From DASQBT01 sp963782495 (GTDB lineage Bacteria > Pseudomonadota > Gammaproteobacteria > Burkholderiales > Thiobacillaceae), in assembly GCA_963782495.1 (NCBI GenBank), contig CAWAJU010000005.1, positions 186,001 through 250,000 of the forward strand: a stretch of 64,000 bases of DNA, given 5' to 3'. Position 1 is the first letter of the stretch. The number at the start of each line of letters is the position of its first letter. Of this stretch, positions 53,985-62,696 are shown piece by piece. Both the position numbers and the translations under genes were made by a program. Under the pieces are notes generated by a model that was not told the origin of the DNA, made no database searches, and worked only from the letters and a program-made list of their open reading frames with translations.

Positions 53985-55348
53985 CAGAGAGCCCCTTGAC
54001 CGACGAAACTGTCCACCACGCGCTCCATCTTCATGGCCCGGGACCCCTTCACCAGCACTGTCACGTCCGGCGCGAGTTCGTTTTCCAGATCCGCCAGCAA
54101 CTCCTCGATGCGTTCGTAATGCAGCGCGCCGGCACCGAACGCCTGTACGCTCGACTTGGACCAGTCGCCCAAAGCCAGCAGGCGATCCACTCCGGCCTGA
54201 CGTGCCGCCAGGCCTACCTGGGCATGGAGCGCGGCGGATTCGTCGCCCAGTTCGCGCATGTCGCCCAGTACCAGGATTTTTTTCCCAGGCCGCTGGGTCA
54301 GCACGGCGATTGCGGCTCTTACCGAATCGGGGTTGGCGTTGTAGGTGTCGTCGATAAACAGCGCGCCATTATGACCAGCCTTGTTTTCGAGCCGCCCCTT
54401 GACGCCGGTAAAGCCGGCAAGGCCTTGTTCTATCGCGTGCAGACTCGCCCCCATGGCCAACGCGCAGGCCGCCGCCGCCAGGGCATTGCGGGCGTTGTGC
54501 TCCCCGGCAAGCTGCAGACGAACCGACACTTCACCCTTGGGTGTATGGATGCTGAGCATCTGGCCGCTTTGCTCGCCCGCGCTTTGCCCACGTACCTCGG
54601 CGCTGGCAGCGAAACCAAAGTCGACGACACGGCACGCTGTATTCATGCTGCGCCACTGGCCTGCATAAGGGTCATCGGCATTGATCACCGCCACGCCGTC
54701 TGACCGCAAACCCTGGTAGATCTCACCCTTGGCTTTTGCAATCGCATCGAGCGAGCCGAGCAAGCCCACATGCGCCGACTGGGCATTGTTAACCAGAGCG
54801 ACGGTGGGCCGGGCAAGATGGGTCAGATAGGTCAGCTCGCCAAAATGGTTCATGCCCATTTCCAGCACCGCGAACCGATGGCCGGATCGCAGGCGAAGCA
54901 GCGTCAGGGGGCAGCCGATGTCGTTGTTCAGATTGCCCTCGGTGGCGAGCACGCAGTTGGCGTCACCCGCTTCGGTCCGCAGTATGGCTGCAAGCATTTC
55001 CTTGACCGTTGTCTTGCCATTGCTGCCGGTGATGGCCGCCAGCGGAATTGAAAATTTCTGCCGCCAGTGGGCCGCCAACTTGCCCAAGGCGATACGGGTG
55101 TCTTCCACCACGATGGAGGGCTTGAGTTCGGGTGCGCCATAATGATTAAGTACCACCCCGGCCGCGCCCTTTGCCAGGGTGTCCGCGGCAAAGCGCGCGG
55201 CGTCGTAGGTCTCGCCCCGCAATGCAATGAATAGCTGCCCGCTGGCGATGGAACGGCTGTCGGTGGAAACCGAATCAAACTCCCCGTCCTCCCCGACCAA
55301 GTGGCTCCCCATGGCCTGAGCCGCTTCGGACAGACTCATCATGCTCAT
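53984..55348 (-). CDS. murF: UDP-N-acetylmuramoyl-tripeptide--D-alanyl-D-alanine ligase
   Basis: A 454-aa Mur ligase. It has DSRSIASGQLFIALRGETYD, ATP motif ITGSNGKTTVKEMLAAIL, GNLNNDIGCPLTLL, EMGMNHFGEL, and IDDTYNANPDSVRAAI. The start is ATG 55348, six bases after GGAGGT; this ATG overlaps the TGA of the repeat-derived ORF upstream. Confidence 0.97.
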   Translation of the reverse strand: MSMMSLSEAAQAMGSHLVGEDGEFDSVSTDSRSIASGQLFIALRGETYDAARFAADTLAKGAAGVVLNHYGAPELKPSIVVEDTRIALGKLAAHWRQKFSIPLAAITGSNGKTTVKEMLAAILRTEAGDANCVLATEGNLNNDIGCPLTLLRLRSGHRFAVLEMGMNHFGELTYLTHLARPTVALVNNAQSAHVGLLGSLDAIAKAKGEIYQGLRSDGVAVINADDPYAGQWRSMNTACRVVDFGFAASAEVRGQSAGEQSGQMLSIHTPKGEVSVRLQLAGEHNARNALAAAACALAMGASLHAIEQGLAGFTGVKGRLENKAGHNGALFIDDTYNANPDSVRAAIAVLTQRPGKKILVLGDMRELGDESAALHAQVGLAARQAGVDRLLALGDWSKSSVQAFGAGALHYERIEELLADLENELAPDVTVLVKGSRAMKMERVVDSFVGQGAL

Positions 55349-55569
55349 GACCACACCTCCGACGGCGCACTCACGGTCTCTTGCCCCTCATGTGGCTGGA
55401 GGTGTTCATTCGCGGACGTGCGGATCCCCGCTGCGCGGGGCCCCTCCTTACTGCTCATGACCACACCTCTGCCAGCGCCGCTCCCGGTGCAGAATCTCCA
55501 TGTCGGTGTGCGGTGCTCATTCGCGGACGTGCGGATCCCCGCTGCGCGGGGCCCCTCCTTACTGCTCAT
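55345..55569 (-). CDS. Repeat-encoded coupled ORF (74 aa) between murE and murF
   Basis: Two repeat units in one frame encode a 74-aa product containing MSSKEGPRAAGIRTSANEH twice (at residues 1 and 38). The ATG overlaps the murE TGA and the TGA overlaps the murF ATG, both as ATGA. The first unit is 111 bp rather than 110, which keeps the frame through the second. Product stability and role are unknown. Confidence 0.45.
   Translation of the reverse strand: MSSKEGPRAAGIRTSANEHRTPTWRFCTGSGAGRGVVMSSKEGPRAAGIRTSANEHLQPHEGQETVSAPSEVWS
55345..55569 (-). repeat. Two tandem copies of the 110-bp repeat in the murE-murF junction
   Basis: The units start ATGAGCAGTAAGGAGG at 55569 and 55458, and the next ATGAGC at 55348 is murF itself. 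They share the first ~50 nt with the murC-murB copies, except that the palindrome core reads CGCGCAGCG rather than CGCATGCG. The last parts differ between copies but each ends in GAGGTGTGGTC ahead of ATG, the same sequence as the murF ribosome site. Confidence 0.9.
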
Positions 55570-57005
55570 GACCACGCCCCCAGTGCCCGCATGGCGGCGT
55601 CCACATCGGAAAACGGGTGCCTTTCGCCGGCAACTTCCTGGTAATCCTCGTGACCCTTGCCGGCGATCAACACCACGTCCGCCGCGCGGGCCATACCCAC
55701 CGCTTCGAAGATGGCGCGGGCCCGGTCGGGCTCGACCTTGTAGCCTGCCTTCATGCCTGGAGTGATGTCGTCGATGATGGCCAGCGGATCTTCGTGGCGC
55801 GGATTGTCGCTGGTCACGATTACGCTGTCTGCGCCTTCGCTGGCCGCCCGTCCCATGAGCGGCCGTTTGCCGCTGTCGCGGTTGCCGCCGCAGCCAAACA
55901 CGCAGATCAACCGGCCCTGGGCGGAAGTCTTCCTTAAACTGGCCAGGACTTTTTCCAGCGCGTCGGGCGTATGCGCATAGTCCACCACGACCAGGGGTTG
56001 TGCTCCGCCCCCCAAAGTCTGCATACGGCCCGGCGGCGGAACAATTAGGGACAGAAGCTCGCAAGCCCGGGTCAGCGGCACCTCCGAGACCAGCAGTGTG
56101 GTCAGAACTGCAAGCACATTGCTGGCATTGAAGCGGCCCACCACCGGCGCCCGCAATTCTGTCTGCCCCCAATCCGAACGAATCCCGATGCGCAGGCCCA
56201 AGCGGTCGGCCTGGAGTATTTCGCCGATTACGGCGCCGCGTTCAAAGCCATAACCCGCGATGTGCAGGCCCTTGATCTCGCGCTCAAGTTGACGGCCGAA
56301 CTCGTCATCCAGATTGAGTACGGCATTGTTCAGGCCGGGCCAGTTGAACAGCCGGGCTTTGGCTGCCGCATAGGCATCCATGTTGCCGTGGTAATCAAGA
56401 TGATCGCGCGACAGGTTGGTCAGGACGCCCACATTGAACTGGCAACCGACGGCGCGGCCCTGATCCAGACCGTGGGAAGAAACTTCCATGGCGCAGGCCC
56501 GCGCGCCGTCCTGGAGATAGCGCGCCAGGGCTTGTTGGAGTTCGATGGCATCCGGCGTGGTGTTGGCGCTGGGGCTCAAGCTGCCGGGGAAGCCGTTGCC
56601 CAATGTGCCCAGCAGGGCAGTCTTGCGTCCCTCGCGAGCAAGACATTGGGCAATCCAGTGGGCAACCGAGGTCTTTCCGTTGGTGCCCGTCACGCCGATC
56701 ATGTGCAGGTGCTCGGAAGGCCGGCCGTAGACCTGACTGGCAATTTCGCCCACCCGGTTCCTCAAGTCCTCCACTCCGGCATTCGGCACAGACCACGCCG
56801 GGTCCCAGACATAGCCCTTCCTTTCCCACAATATTCCATCGGCACGGTTGGCAATCGCCTGGGAAATAAAATCCCGACCATCCAGACGAGTGCCGGGATA
56901 GGCAGCGAACACCAGACCCGGGCCCGCCTTGCGACTGTCCGCACTCAGCGCTCTGACGGAAGTGCCCAAACGATGCAGGATGTGTTCAGCCGATTCCATG
57001 CTCAT
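55566..57005 (-). CDS. murE: UDP-N-acetylmuramoyl-L-alanyl-D-glutamate--meso-diaminopimelate ligase
   Basis: A 479-aa Mur ligase. It has ADSRKAGPGLVFAAYPG, ATP motif VTGTNGKTSVAHWIAQCL, EVSSHGLDQGR, LSRDHLDYHGNM, VVDYAHTPDALEK, and TSDNPRHEDP. The DNPR motif marks specificity for meso-diaminopimelate. The start overlaps the ftsI stop by ATGA. The stop overlaps the repeat-encoded ORF. Confidence 0.97.
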   Translation of the reverse strand: MSMESAEHILHRLGTSVRALSADSRKAGPGLVFAAYPGTRLDGRDFISQAIANRADGILWERKGYVWDPAWSVPNAGVEDLRNRVGEIASQVYGRPSEHLHMIGVTGTNGKTSVAHWIAQCLAREGRKTALLGTLGNGFPGSLSPSANTTPDAIELQQALARYLQDGARACAMEVSSHGLDQGRAVGCQFNVGVLTNLSRDHLDYHGNMDAYAAAKARLFNWPGLNNAVLNLDDEFGRQLEREIKGLHIAGYGFERGAVIGEILQADRLGLRIGIRSDWGQTELRAPVVGRFNASNVLAVLTTLLVSEVPLTRACELLSLIVPPPGRMQTLGGGAQPLVVVDYAHTPDALEKVLASLRKTSAQGRLICVFGCGGNRDSGKRPLMGRAASEGADSVIVTSDNPRHEDPLAIIDDITPGMKAGYKVEPDRARAIFEAVGMARAADVVLIAGKGHEDYQEVAGERHPFSDVDAAMRALGAWS

Positions 57006-58741
57006 GCGGGATCGGAACGGGCAGGCAGTGCCGGTTCGGTTATCCGAGTGGCGGGCGGCTCGGATATATCGGGCGGTATGCCAAGCTGGCGCAAGGCGGC
57101 CGCCATCACCTGGGCAAACACCGGAGCCGCCACGGTACCGCCGTAATAAGCCGCGCCGGAAGGCTCATCGATCATCACGGCGATGATGAGACGCGGGTCG
57201 GAAGCGGGCGCCATCCCCACAAACGAGGCGATGTAACGATCCGGGGAATAATGGCCATCGATGGCTTTGTGCGCGGTCCCCGTCTTGCCCGCCACCCGGT
57301 AGCCGGGAATCCGGGCGAGTACTGCCGTGCCGCCTTCCTCGGTAACGGTTTCCATCATGTTGCGCACTGAGCGGGCGACTTCCACCGAGAGGACCCGTTC
57401 TCCGGTCATCTCATTGACTTCCCGCTTGAGGAAGGTCAGCGGCATCACCACGCCGTCATTGGCGAAGGCCATATAGGCCCGCGCCAGCTGCAGCAGGCTT
57501 ACGGAAATGCCATGGCCGTATGCCATGGTGGCCTGCTCGACCGGTCTCCATGTCTTCGGATCACGCAGCCGGCCGGAAGCTTCCCCCGGGAATCCCGAGC
57601 CAGGAGTCTGGCCAAAGCCGGCACGATGCAAGGTGTCCCAAAACTGGTCAGGGGTAAGGCGCATGGCCATCTTTACTGCGCCGATGTTGCTGGACTTCTG
57701 CAGCACTTCGGTTACCGTGAGTTGGGGGTGATAGTGGTCATCCCTGATCAATTTGCCGCCCACCTTGTAGTCATCGGGCAAGTCCAGAACGGTATTGGGC
57801 CTGACCAGATTGCGCTCCAGCACGGCAGAGATGGTGAAGGGCTTCATGGTGGAACCGGGTTCAAAAGTATCCGTCACCACCCGGTTGCGCGCCTGCGCCG
57901 GGTCATACTGGTTACGGTTGTTGGGGTTGAATACCGGCAGATTGGACAGCGCAAGAATCTCTCCGGTCTTGGCATCCAGCATCACGATCCCGCCGCCTTT
58001 GGCCTTGTTGGCCAGCACTGCCGCGGCCAGTTCGCGATGGGCCAGATACTGCAGCTTCAGATCGAGTGACAAAGCCAGATTGCCGCCCATCTGGGCGCCG
58101 CGTCCGGGACTGATATCGGCTACCAGTTGCCCACGGTTGTCCTTCAGGACATGCCGCGAACCCGGCTTGCCGGAGAGCCAGTCGTCGTATGCGCGTTCCA
58201 CACCTTCGCGTCCGACATCATCGACATTGGTGAAGCCCACCACGTGTGCCGTCACCTCCCCTTCTGGATAGAAACGACGAAACTCCCGATGCAGACTCAA
58301 GCCTGGCCAGCCCAGTGCCGCAATGCGTGCGGCCTGTGCCGGACTAAGCGTACGATCGATTGCCACCTCGCCGGTCCGCTCGGTGTGCAGCTTCCTGCCC
58401 AAGTCTTTGCTTTGGAGATCAAGAATGCGGGCCAGTTCACTTATTTGCCGTTGGCTGATTTCCGCCGTTTCGTCGGGTCGGGCCCAGAGCGCCTCCACCG
58501 GTGTGCTGATCGCCAGAGGCTTGCCGTAGCGGTCCACCACCATGCCGCGATGGGCGGGGATGGACAACACCCGGGAAGCCACCGCATCACCCTTGCCGCG
58601 CAGGAAATTCTTGTTCAAGCCCTGCAAATAAACGGCGCGGACGACCAGAATGGCAAACCAACCCAGCAGCAATCCCGCCACCAAGGCCATACGCCAGGAC
58701 GCCAGATGCAGTTTGAGCAGGCGCCTGCTGGAATAATTCAA
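57002..58741 (-). CDS. ftsI: Septal peptidoglycan transpeptidase FtsI (PBP3)
   Basis: A 579-aa class B penicillin-binding protein with one N-terminal membrane helix (about residues 18-37). Pedestal domain: AHRGMVVDRYGKPLAIS. Transpeptidase motifs are all present: SxxK in EPGSTMKPF, SxN in KSSNIGAVK, and KTGT in AGKTGTAHKA. It works with FtsW. The start overlaps the ftsL stop by ATGA. Confidence 0.97.
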   Translation of the reverse strand: MNYSSRRLLKLHLASWRMALVAGLLLGWFAILVVRAVYLQGLNKNFLRGKGDAVASRVLSIPAHRGMVVDRYGKPLAISTPVEALWARPDETAEISQRQISELARILDLQSKDLGRKLHTERTGEVAIDRTLSPAQAARIAALGWPGLSLHREFRRFYPEGEVTAHVVGFTNVDDVGREGVERAYDDWLSGKPGSRHVLKDNRGQLVADISPGRGAQMGGNLALSLDLKLQYLAHRELAAAVLANKAKGGGIVMLDAKTGEILALSNLPVFNPNNRNQYDPAQARNRVVTDTFEPGSTMKPFTISAVLERNLVRPNTVLDLPDDYKVGGKLIRDDHYHPQLTVTEVLQKSSNIGAVKMAMRLTPDQFWDTLHRAGFGQTPGSGFPGEASGRLRDPKTWRPVEQATMAYGHGISVSLLQLARAYMAFANDGVVMPLTFLKREVNEMTGERVLSVEVARSVRNMMETVTEEGGTAVLARIPGYRVAGKTGTAHKAIDGHYSPDRYIASFVGMAPASDPRLIIAVMIDEPSGAAYYGGTVAAPVFAQVMAAALRQLGIPPDISEPPATRITEPALPARSDPA

Positions 58742-59028
58742 GGTCGCTTCACCGTGTCAGTCTGGCTGGCTGCGGACAACAGCACGATCTTGTCGAGCGG
58801 CACCGGAATCAGACCCAACTCCTTGCGCGCCAACTGGTCCACGCGGCTGTGGCTGGCAAGACTGCCCACTTCCAGTTGCAATCTGCCCCAGTCCACTTCC
58901 AGTTCCCGCTCTTGCTTATCCAGACTCTCCTTGTCCATGAACTGCAGGCGTGCCCGGTCACGCACCTGCACAACTGCGAGCGCACATGCCAGCAACGCAA
59001 GGGTCAGAAACACGTCCAGTCGTTTCAT
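58738..59028 (-). CDS. ftsL: Cell division protein FtsL
   Basis: A 96-aa bitopic protein with a short cytoplasmic end, one membrane helix (VFLTLALLACALAVVQVR), then a periplasmic coiled coil (ESLDKQERELEVDWGRLQLEVG). It complexes with FtsB and FtsQ and activates FtsWI. It is linked by ATGA overlaps to rsmH and ftsI. Confidence 0.93.
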   Translation of the reverse strand: MKRLDVFLTLALLACALAVVQVRDRARLQFMDKESLDKQERELEVDWGRLQLEVGSLASHSRVDQLARKELGLIPVPLDKIVLLSAASQTDTVKRP

Positions 59029-59951
59029 GCCACCCGCTCCGCCACACGCAGCACAGCACTACGCGCCCTCGGGTTAAGCGCGGTTTCCCCGGAGGACGCG
59101 TGCACCGCGCGTCCCACCAGGCGCAGGCGACCAGATCGCAAGTCCACTGCGCGCACCGGCAGTCTGGCCGGGGCTTGCTCGCCCGCAGCTTCGTCGCGCA
59201 TGAAACGTTTGACAATACGATCTTCCAGGGAGTGGAAACTGATTACCGCAAGTCGGCCACCGAGTTGCAGGTTCTCCACGCACGCAGGCAGAACCGCTTT
59301 CAACTCTTCAAGCTCCCGATTGAGGTAAATCCGTAGAGCCTGAAAGCTGCGCGTCGCCGGATGCTGGCCTGGCTCGCGGCTGCGAACGGCCCCGGCAATG
59401 ACCTGCGCAAGTTGCGCCGTGGTGCGGAATGGCGTTGTCTTGCGCGCCTGAGCAATCGCGCGCGCAATCTGTCGAGCAAACCGTTCCTCGCCATAATTCC
59501 TCACCACCTCCTCGATTTCTTTCTCTTCCGCCTCCGCTAACCAGTCTGCCGCGCTCATGCCCTGCTGCGGGTTCATGCGCATGTCCAGAGGGCCGTCGAG
59601 GCGGAAGCTGAAGCCTCGTTCGGCATCATCCAACTGGGGTGAAGACACCCCGACGTCCAGCAAAATGCCATCCACCTTGCCCCAGCCCTGGGCTGTCAGC
59701 ACTTCGCCCAGTTCGGAAAATCGCGCATGGACCAGCGTGAAGCGCGGGTCCCTCATTTCCCTTCCGGCGCCAATCGCGGCCGGATCCTGATCCAGCGCGA
59801 GCAGCCTGCCCTCAGCGCTCAAACAGTCAAGAATCAGACGGCTGTGACCGCCGCGCCCAAACGTCCCATCCAGGTACCGGCCATCGGGTCTGATCGCCAG
59901 CGCCTCCACAACCTCACGCGCCAGTACCGGCACGTGAGCAAACTCGCTCAC
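59025..59951 (-). CDS. rsmH: 16S rRNA (cytosine1402-N4)-methyltransferase
   Basis: A 308-aa SAM methyltransferase. It has HVPVLAREVVEAL, LDGTFGRGGHSRLIL as SAM site, GILLDVGVSSPQLDDAERGFSF, LDMRMNP, and RLAVISFHSLEDRIVK. It modifies C1402 in the ribosomal decoding centre together with RsmI, which is also encoded in this window. The start overlaps the mraZ stop by ATGA. Confidence 0.97.
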   Translation of the reverse strand: MSEFAHVPVLAREVVEALAIRPDGRYLDGTFGRGGHSRLILDCLSAEGRLLALDQDPAAIGAGREMRDPRFTLVHARFSELGEVLTAQGWGKVDGILLDVGVSSPQLDDAERGFSFRLDGPLDMRMNPQQGMSAADWLAEAEEKEIEEVVRNYGEERFARQIARAIAQARKTTPFRTTAQLAQVIAGAVRSREPGQHPATRSFQALRIYLNRELEELKAVLPACVENLQLGGRLAVISFHSLEDRIVKRFMRDEAAGEQAPARLPVRAVDLRSGRLRLVGRAVHASSGETALNPRARSAVLRVAERVA

Positions 59952-60394
59952 AAAGTGAACCCCTCCAACTCGGGAGGCATTTCCGCATCCTTGAAAGACA
60001 AGGCCTCCTCCACTCGGGCCCCCCAGCGCTCTTCACTCCAAAGTTCGATTTTCAGACCCTGGCCCACCAGAACCACGGACTTGTCCAATTCGGCAAACTG
60101 ACGCAGGGAGGGGGTCAACAAGATGCGGCCGCTGGCATCGAGGTCCAGCACCTCAGCGTGTCCGACCAGAAGTTGTTGCAGTTGCCGAATGCGGGAATTG
60201 AAACTGGACAGGCCCATGAGCTTCTTTTCGATGGGCTCCCACTCGGGCTGGGGATAGAGCAGCAGGCAACGATTGGGGTCCGCCGTCACCACCACCCTGC
60301 CTTCGGCGCGGGCAACCAGCGCGTCCCGATAGCGAACCGGTACCACGAGGCGCCCTTTGCTATCCAGACTGACTGTTGTGACTCCCCTGAACAC
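59948..60394 (-). CDS. mraZ: Transcriptional regulator MraZ
   Basis: A 148-aa protein with two SpoVT/AbrB-type repeats, seen as LDSKGRLVVPVRYRDAL and LDASGRILLTPSLRQFA. MraZ binds repeated GTGGG-type boxes upstream of its own gene and represses the dcw cluster. The start is GTG 60394 (VFRGVTTVSLDSKG), with AAGGGGGAAA upstream; a longer frame would read through the MraZ boxes. Confidence 0.96.
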   Translation of the reverse strand: MFRGVTTVSLDSKGRLVVPVRYRDALVARAEGRVVVTADPNRCLLLYPQPEWEPIEKKLMGLSSFNSRIRQLQQLLVGHAEVLDLDASGRILLTPSLRQFAELDKSVVLVGQGLKIELWSEERWGARVEEALSFKDAEMPPELEGFTL

Positions 60395-60425
60395 GCTTTC
60401 CCCCTTGGCGATGGGCGAGGATTCT

Positions 60426-60460
60426 CCCACCTTTCCCCACCAAAAACCACTAACCCCCAC
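60426..60460 (-). promoter_or_regulatory. MraZ-box operator: four GTGG-type boxes at exact 10-bp spacing
   Basis: On the minus strand the boxes read GTGGG, GTGGT, GTGGG and GTGGG, each starting exactly 10 bp after the last. This is the known MraZ binding pattern. The array lies 32-66 nt ahead of the mraZ GTG; its first box overlaps the -10. Confidence 0.88.
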
Positions 60461-60488
60461 TATAGTTAAACCTTTATGGCAGAGTCAA
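60459..60488 (-). promoter_or_regulatory. Probable mraZ/dcw promoter
   Basis: On the minus strand TTGACT (60483-60488), an 18-nt spacer, and TATAGT (60459-60464) form a good sigma-70 promoter. It abuts the MraZ boxes, so MraZ binding should block initiation or promoter clearance. Confidence 0.7.
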
Positions 60489-60556
60489 GCGCTAATTGGA
60501 ATAATTCTCAAAAAGCTCAAGCACTTAGCGAAACGGAGGCAAGCACTTCGAGCCCA

Positions 60557-60590
60557 TTAAAAAACCGCGCATTAGGCGCGGTTTTTTAAT
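60557..60590. terminator. Bidirectional rho-independent terminator
   Basis: ATTAAAAAACCGCGC, ATTA, GGCGCGGTTTTTTAAT is a near-perfect hairpin with A- and T-runs on each side. It lies downstream of rnpB on the minus strand and separates rnpB from the dcw promoter. Confidence 0.88.
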
Positions 60591-60636
60591 CCGAACATCA
60601 AATTATATCTACAACATATTGAATTTATGTGAATTG

Positions 60637-60957
60637 GATGAGTCAACCTGTAAGCCGGGTTCTGTCATGGACAGTCATTCCTCTAGACCTGCCATCGCTG
60701 GCGGGTTCAAGCCACCTACCCGCAGACTCAGCGAGCCGCTTCGTCGCCTGCCTATTTGGTGTTGCTCCGGATGGAGGTTGCCGCGTTTCACCCTTTGTAA
60801 TAGTGCCGCGATAAACTGCGGTAATCGCAAAGACTCGTCTCTGTGGCCCTGTTCCTCGCCTCGCGGCGTACGGCCGTTAGCCGTCATCCTGCTCTGCGGA
60901 GCCCGGACTTTCCTCTGCCGGCGTATCGTCGGCAGCGACTGTCCAGTCAACTCACCC
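60637..60957 (-). ncRNA. rnpB: RNase P RNA, bacterial class A
   Basis: The minus strand carries conserved rnpB blocks: GAGGAAAGTCCGGGCTCC near the 5' end, an internal ACAAAGGGTGAAACG region, GGTAGGTGGCTTGAACCC, and ACAGAACCCGGCTTA near the 3' end. The ends TGAGTTGACT and GGTTGACTCA pair to form helix P1. The RNA is the catalytic part of RNase P, which trims tRNA 5' ends. The exact ends are approximate. Confidence 0.95.
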
Positions 60958-61069
60958 ACATTTATTATAGGGTTGATTAATGGAATGCGATTAGCTAATG
61001 ATAAGTATGGGGCCGATGCGATGACTCCTAGTTGACTTTCTCGGACACACAAAAATAGGAGAATTCAAA

Positions 61070-61582
61070 ATGAGGAGAAGGCTATATTTCATGGTTCCCG
61101 ACCTCGCCAGTGTCAGGCATATTCGCGATGAATTGCTGTTGAACCTGATCGAGGATCCTCACATTCATGTCTTGGCCAAGGATGGTGTGCCTTTGGAAGG
61201 CCTGCACGAAGCCAGCATCCTGCAAAAGACCGATGTCGTGCATGGCGCCGAAACCGGCCTGGCGATAGGCGGCGGACTCGGCATACTGGCCGGTGTGGTG
61301 GCTATACTGTTTCCGCCCGCCGGCGTCAGCGTACAGTTGGTGGTGATCCTGGTCACCGCATTGATTGGTGCTGCGTTTGGCGCCTGGGTATCCAGCATGG
61401 TGGCCTCGTCGATCCCCAATTCGAGGCTCAAGACTTTTGAATCGGCCATCGAATCCGGCCGAGTGTTGATGATGGTCGATGTACCCGCAAGCCGCGTCGA
61501 CGAAATCAAACGATTGGTGAGCAGCCACCACCCCGAGACCAGCGGCAGCATGATGGAACCCACCATACCGGCATTCCCCTGA
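61070..61582 (+). CDS. DUF1269-family membrane protein
   Basis: A 170-aa protein with RBS AGGAG. The central glycine-rich region (ETGLAIGGGLGILAGVVAILFPPAG, then LVVILVTALIGAAFGAWVSSM) forms two membrane segments. Flanking soluble parts include RRLYFMVPDLASVRHIRDELL and RVLMMVDVPASRVDEIKRLV. This is the DUF1269 pattern. Function is unknown. A terminator follows directly. Confidence 0.8.
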   Translation: MRRRLYFMVPDLASVRHIRDELLLNLIEDPHIHVLAKDGVPLEGLHEASILQKTDVVHGAETGLAIGGGLGILAGVVAILFPPAGVSVQLVVILVTALIGAAFGAWVSSMVASSIPNSRLKTFESAIESGRVLMMVDVPASRVDEIKRLVSSHHPETSGSMMEPTIPAFP

Positions 61583-61593
61583 CACCCTCCCCG

Positions 61594-61616
61594 CCGCAGA
61601 TACTCTGCGGCTTTTT
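61594..61616 (+). terminator. Rho-independent terminator
   Basis: CCGCAG, ATACT, CTGCGG then CTTTTT, 12 nt after the DUF1269 stop. The convergent pyrC ends just beyond it. Confidence 0.8.
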
Positions 61617-61625
61617 GGAAGCGCT

Positions 61626-62696
61626 CTATGCTTCCAGCACGGCAGGCGCAAAACCTGCCGTTGTTTTGTCCAGTTTCCAGTTGACCTGTTCGCCAGCACG
61701 CATGGGGATCAGCAACTGGCCACCCAAGTCCATTGTCTCTGGCACCGTCCAGCTTTGTCTTCTCAGAGTGATTGTTTCGGGGTTGCGCGGTAGGCCATAG
61801 AAATCCGCGCCGTAATGGCTGGCAAATGCTTCCAGCTTGTCCAGTGCATCAGCGACCTCGAAGACCTCTGCGTACAGTTCGATTGCTGCATGAGCGGTAT
61901 AGATGCCGGCGCAGCCGCAAGACGACTCCTTGGCAGTTTGCGCATGCGGTGCCGAATCGGTACCAAGAAAGAATTTCGCATTGCCCGAGGTCGCGGCCTG
62001 GATCAAAGCCTCTCGATGCGCTTCGCGTTTGAGCACCGGCAAGCAGTAGTAATGGGGACGTATGCCACCGCGAAACATGGCATTACGGTTGAAGAGCAAG
62101 TGATGTATGGTGATCGTGGCTGCCACATTGGCAGGGCTTGCCCGGACAAATTCAGCCGCCTGCGTGGTGGTGATGTGTTCCAGCACGATCTTCAGCCTGG
62201 GAAAATCCTTCAGCAGACGGGTGAGGTGGCGTTCGATGAACACAGCTTCCCGGTCGAACACGTCCACCTCAGTATCCGTGACTTCGCCATGCAGCAGCAG
62301 CGGCATCTTGTGCTCTTCCATCGCAGCAATCGCAGGATAGGCCTTGCTCAACTCGGTTACGCCTGAATCGGAATGGGTGGTGGCGCCTGCAGGATAGTAT
62401 TTCACCGCATGGACGATGCCGCTTCGACTGGCACGAACAATTTCCTCTGGACTGGTATTGTCCGTCAGATACAAAGTCATGAGCGGCTTGAATTTCGTTC
62501 CTGCAGGCAGGGCAGAGAAGATACGGTCCCTGTACCCTGCCGCCAATTCGACGGTGGTTACCGGTGGCTTCAGGTTGGGCATGACGATGGCCCGGGCAAA
62601 ACGCCGAGCTGTATCGGGCAACACTGCCGCCATTGCCTCTCCATCCCGCAAGTGGAGATGCCAGTCGTCGGGACGGCCGATAGTCAATTCATTCAT
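61626..62696 (-). CDS. pyrC: Dihydroorotase (class II)
   Basis: A 356-aa zinc amidohydrolase cyclising carbamoyl-aspartate in pyrimidine synthesis. It has DDWHLHLRDG with the HxH zinc ligands, MPNLKPPV, KYYPAGATTHSDSGV (carboxylated lysine region), LLLHGEVTD, LEHITT and FLGTDSAPHAQTAKE. Length fits the E. coli-type enzyme. It is coupled to rsmI by a 4-bp overlap. Confidence 0.96.
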   Translation of the reverse strand: MNELTIGRPDDWHLHLRDGEAMAAVLPDTARRFARAIVMPNLKPPVTTVELAAGYRDRIFSALPAGTKFKPLMTLYLTDNTSPEEIVRASRSGIVHAVKYYPAGATTHSDSGVTELSKAYPAIAAMEEHKMPLLLHGEVTDTEVDVFDREAVFIERHLTRLLKDFPRLKIVLEHITTTQAAEFVRASPANVAATITIHHLLFNRNAMFRGGIRPHYYCLPVLKREAHREALIQAATSGNAKFFLGTDSAPHAQTAKESSCGCAGIYTAHAAIELYAEVFEVADALDKLEAFASHYGADFYGLPRNPETITLRRQSWTVPETMDLGGQLLIPMRAGEQVNWKLDKTTAGFAPAVLEA

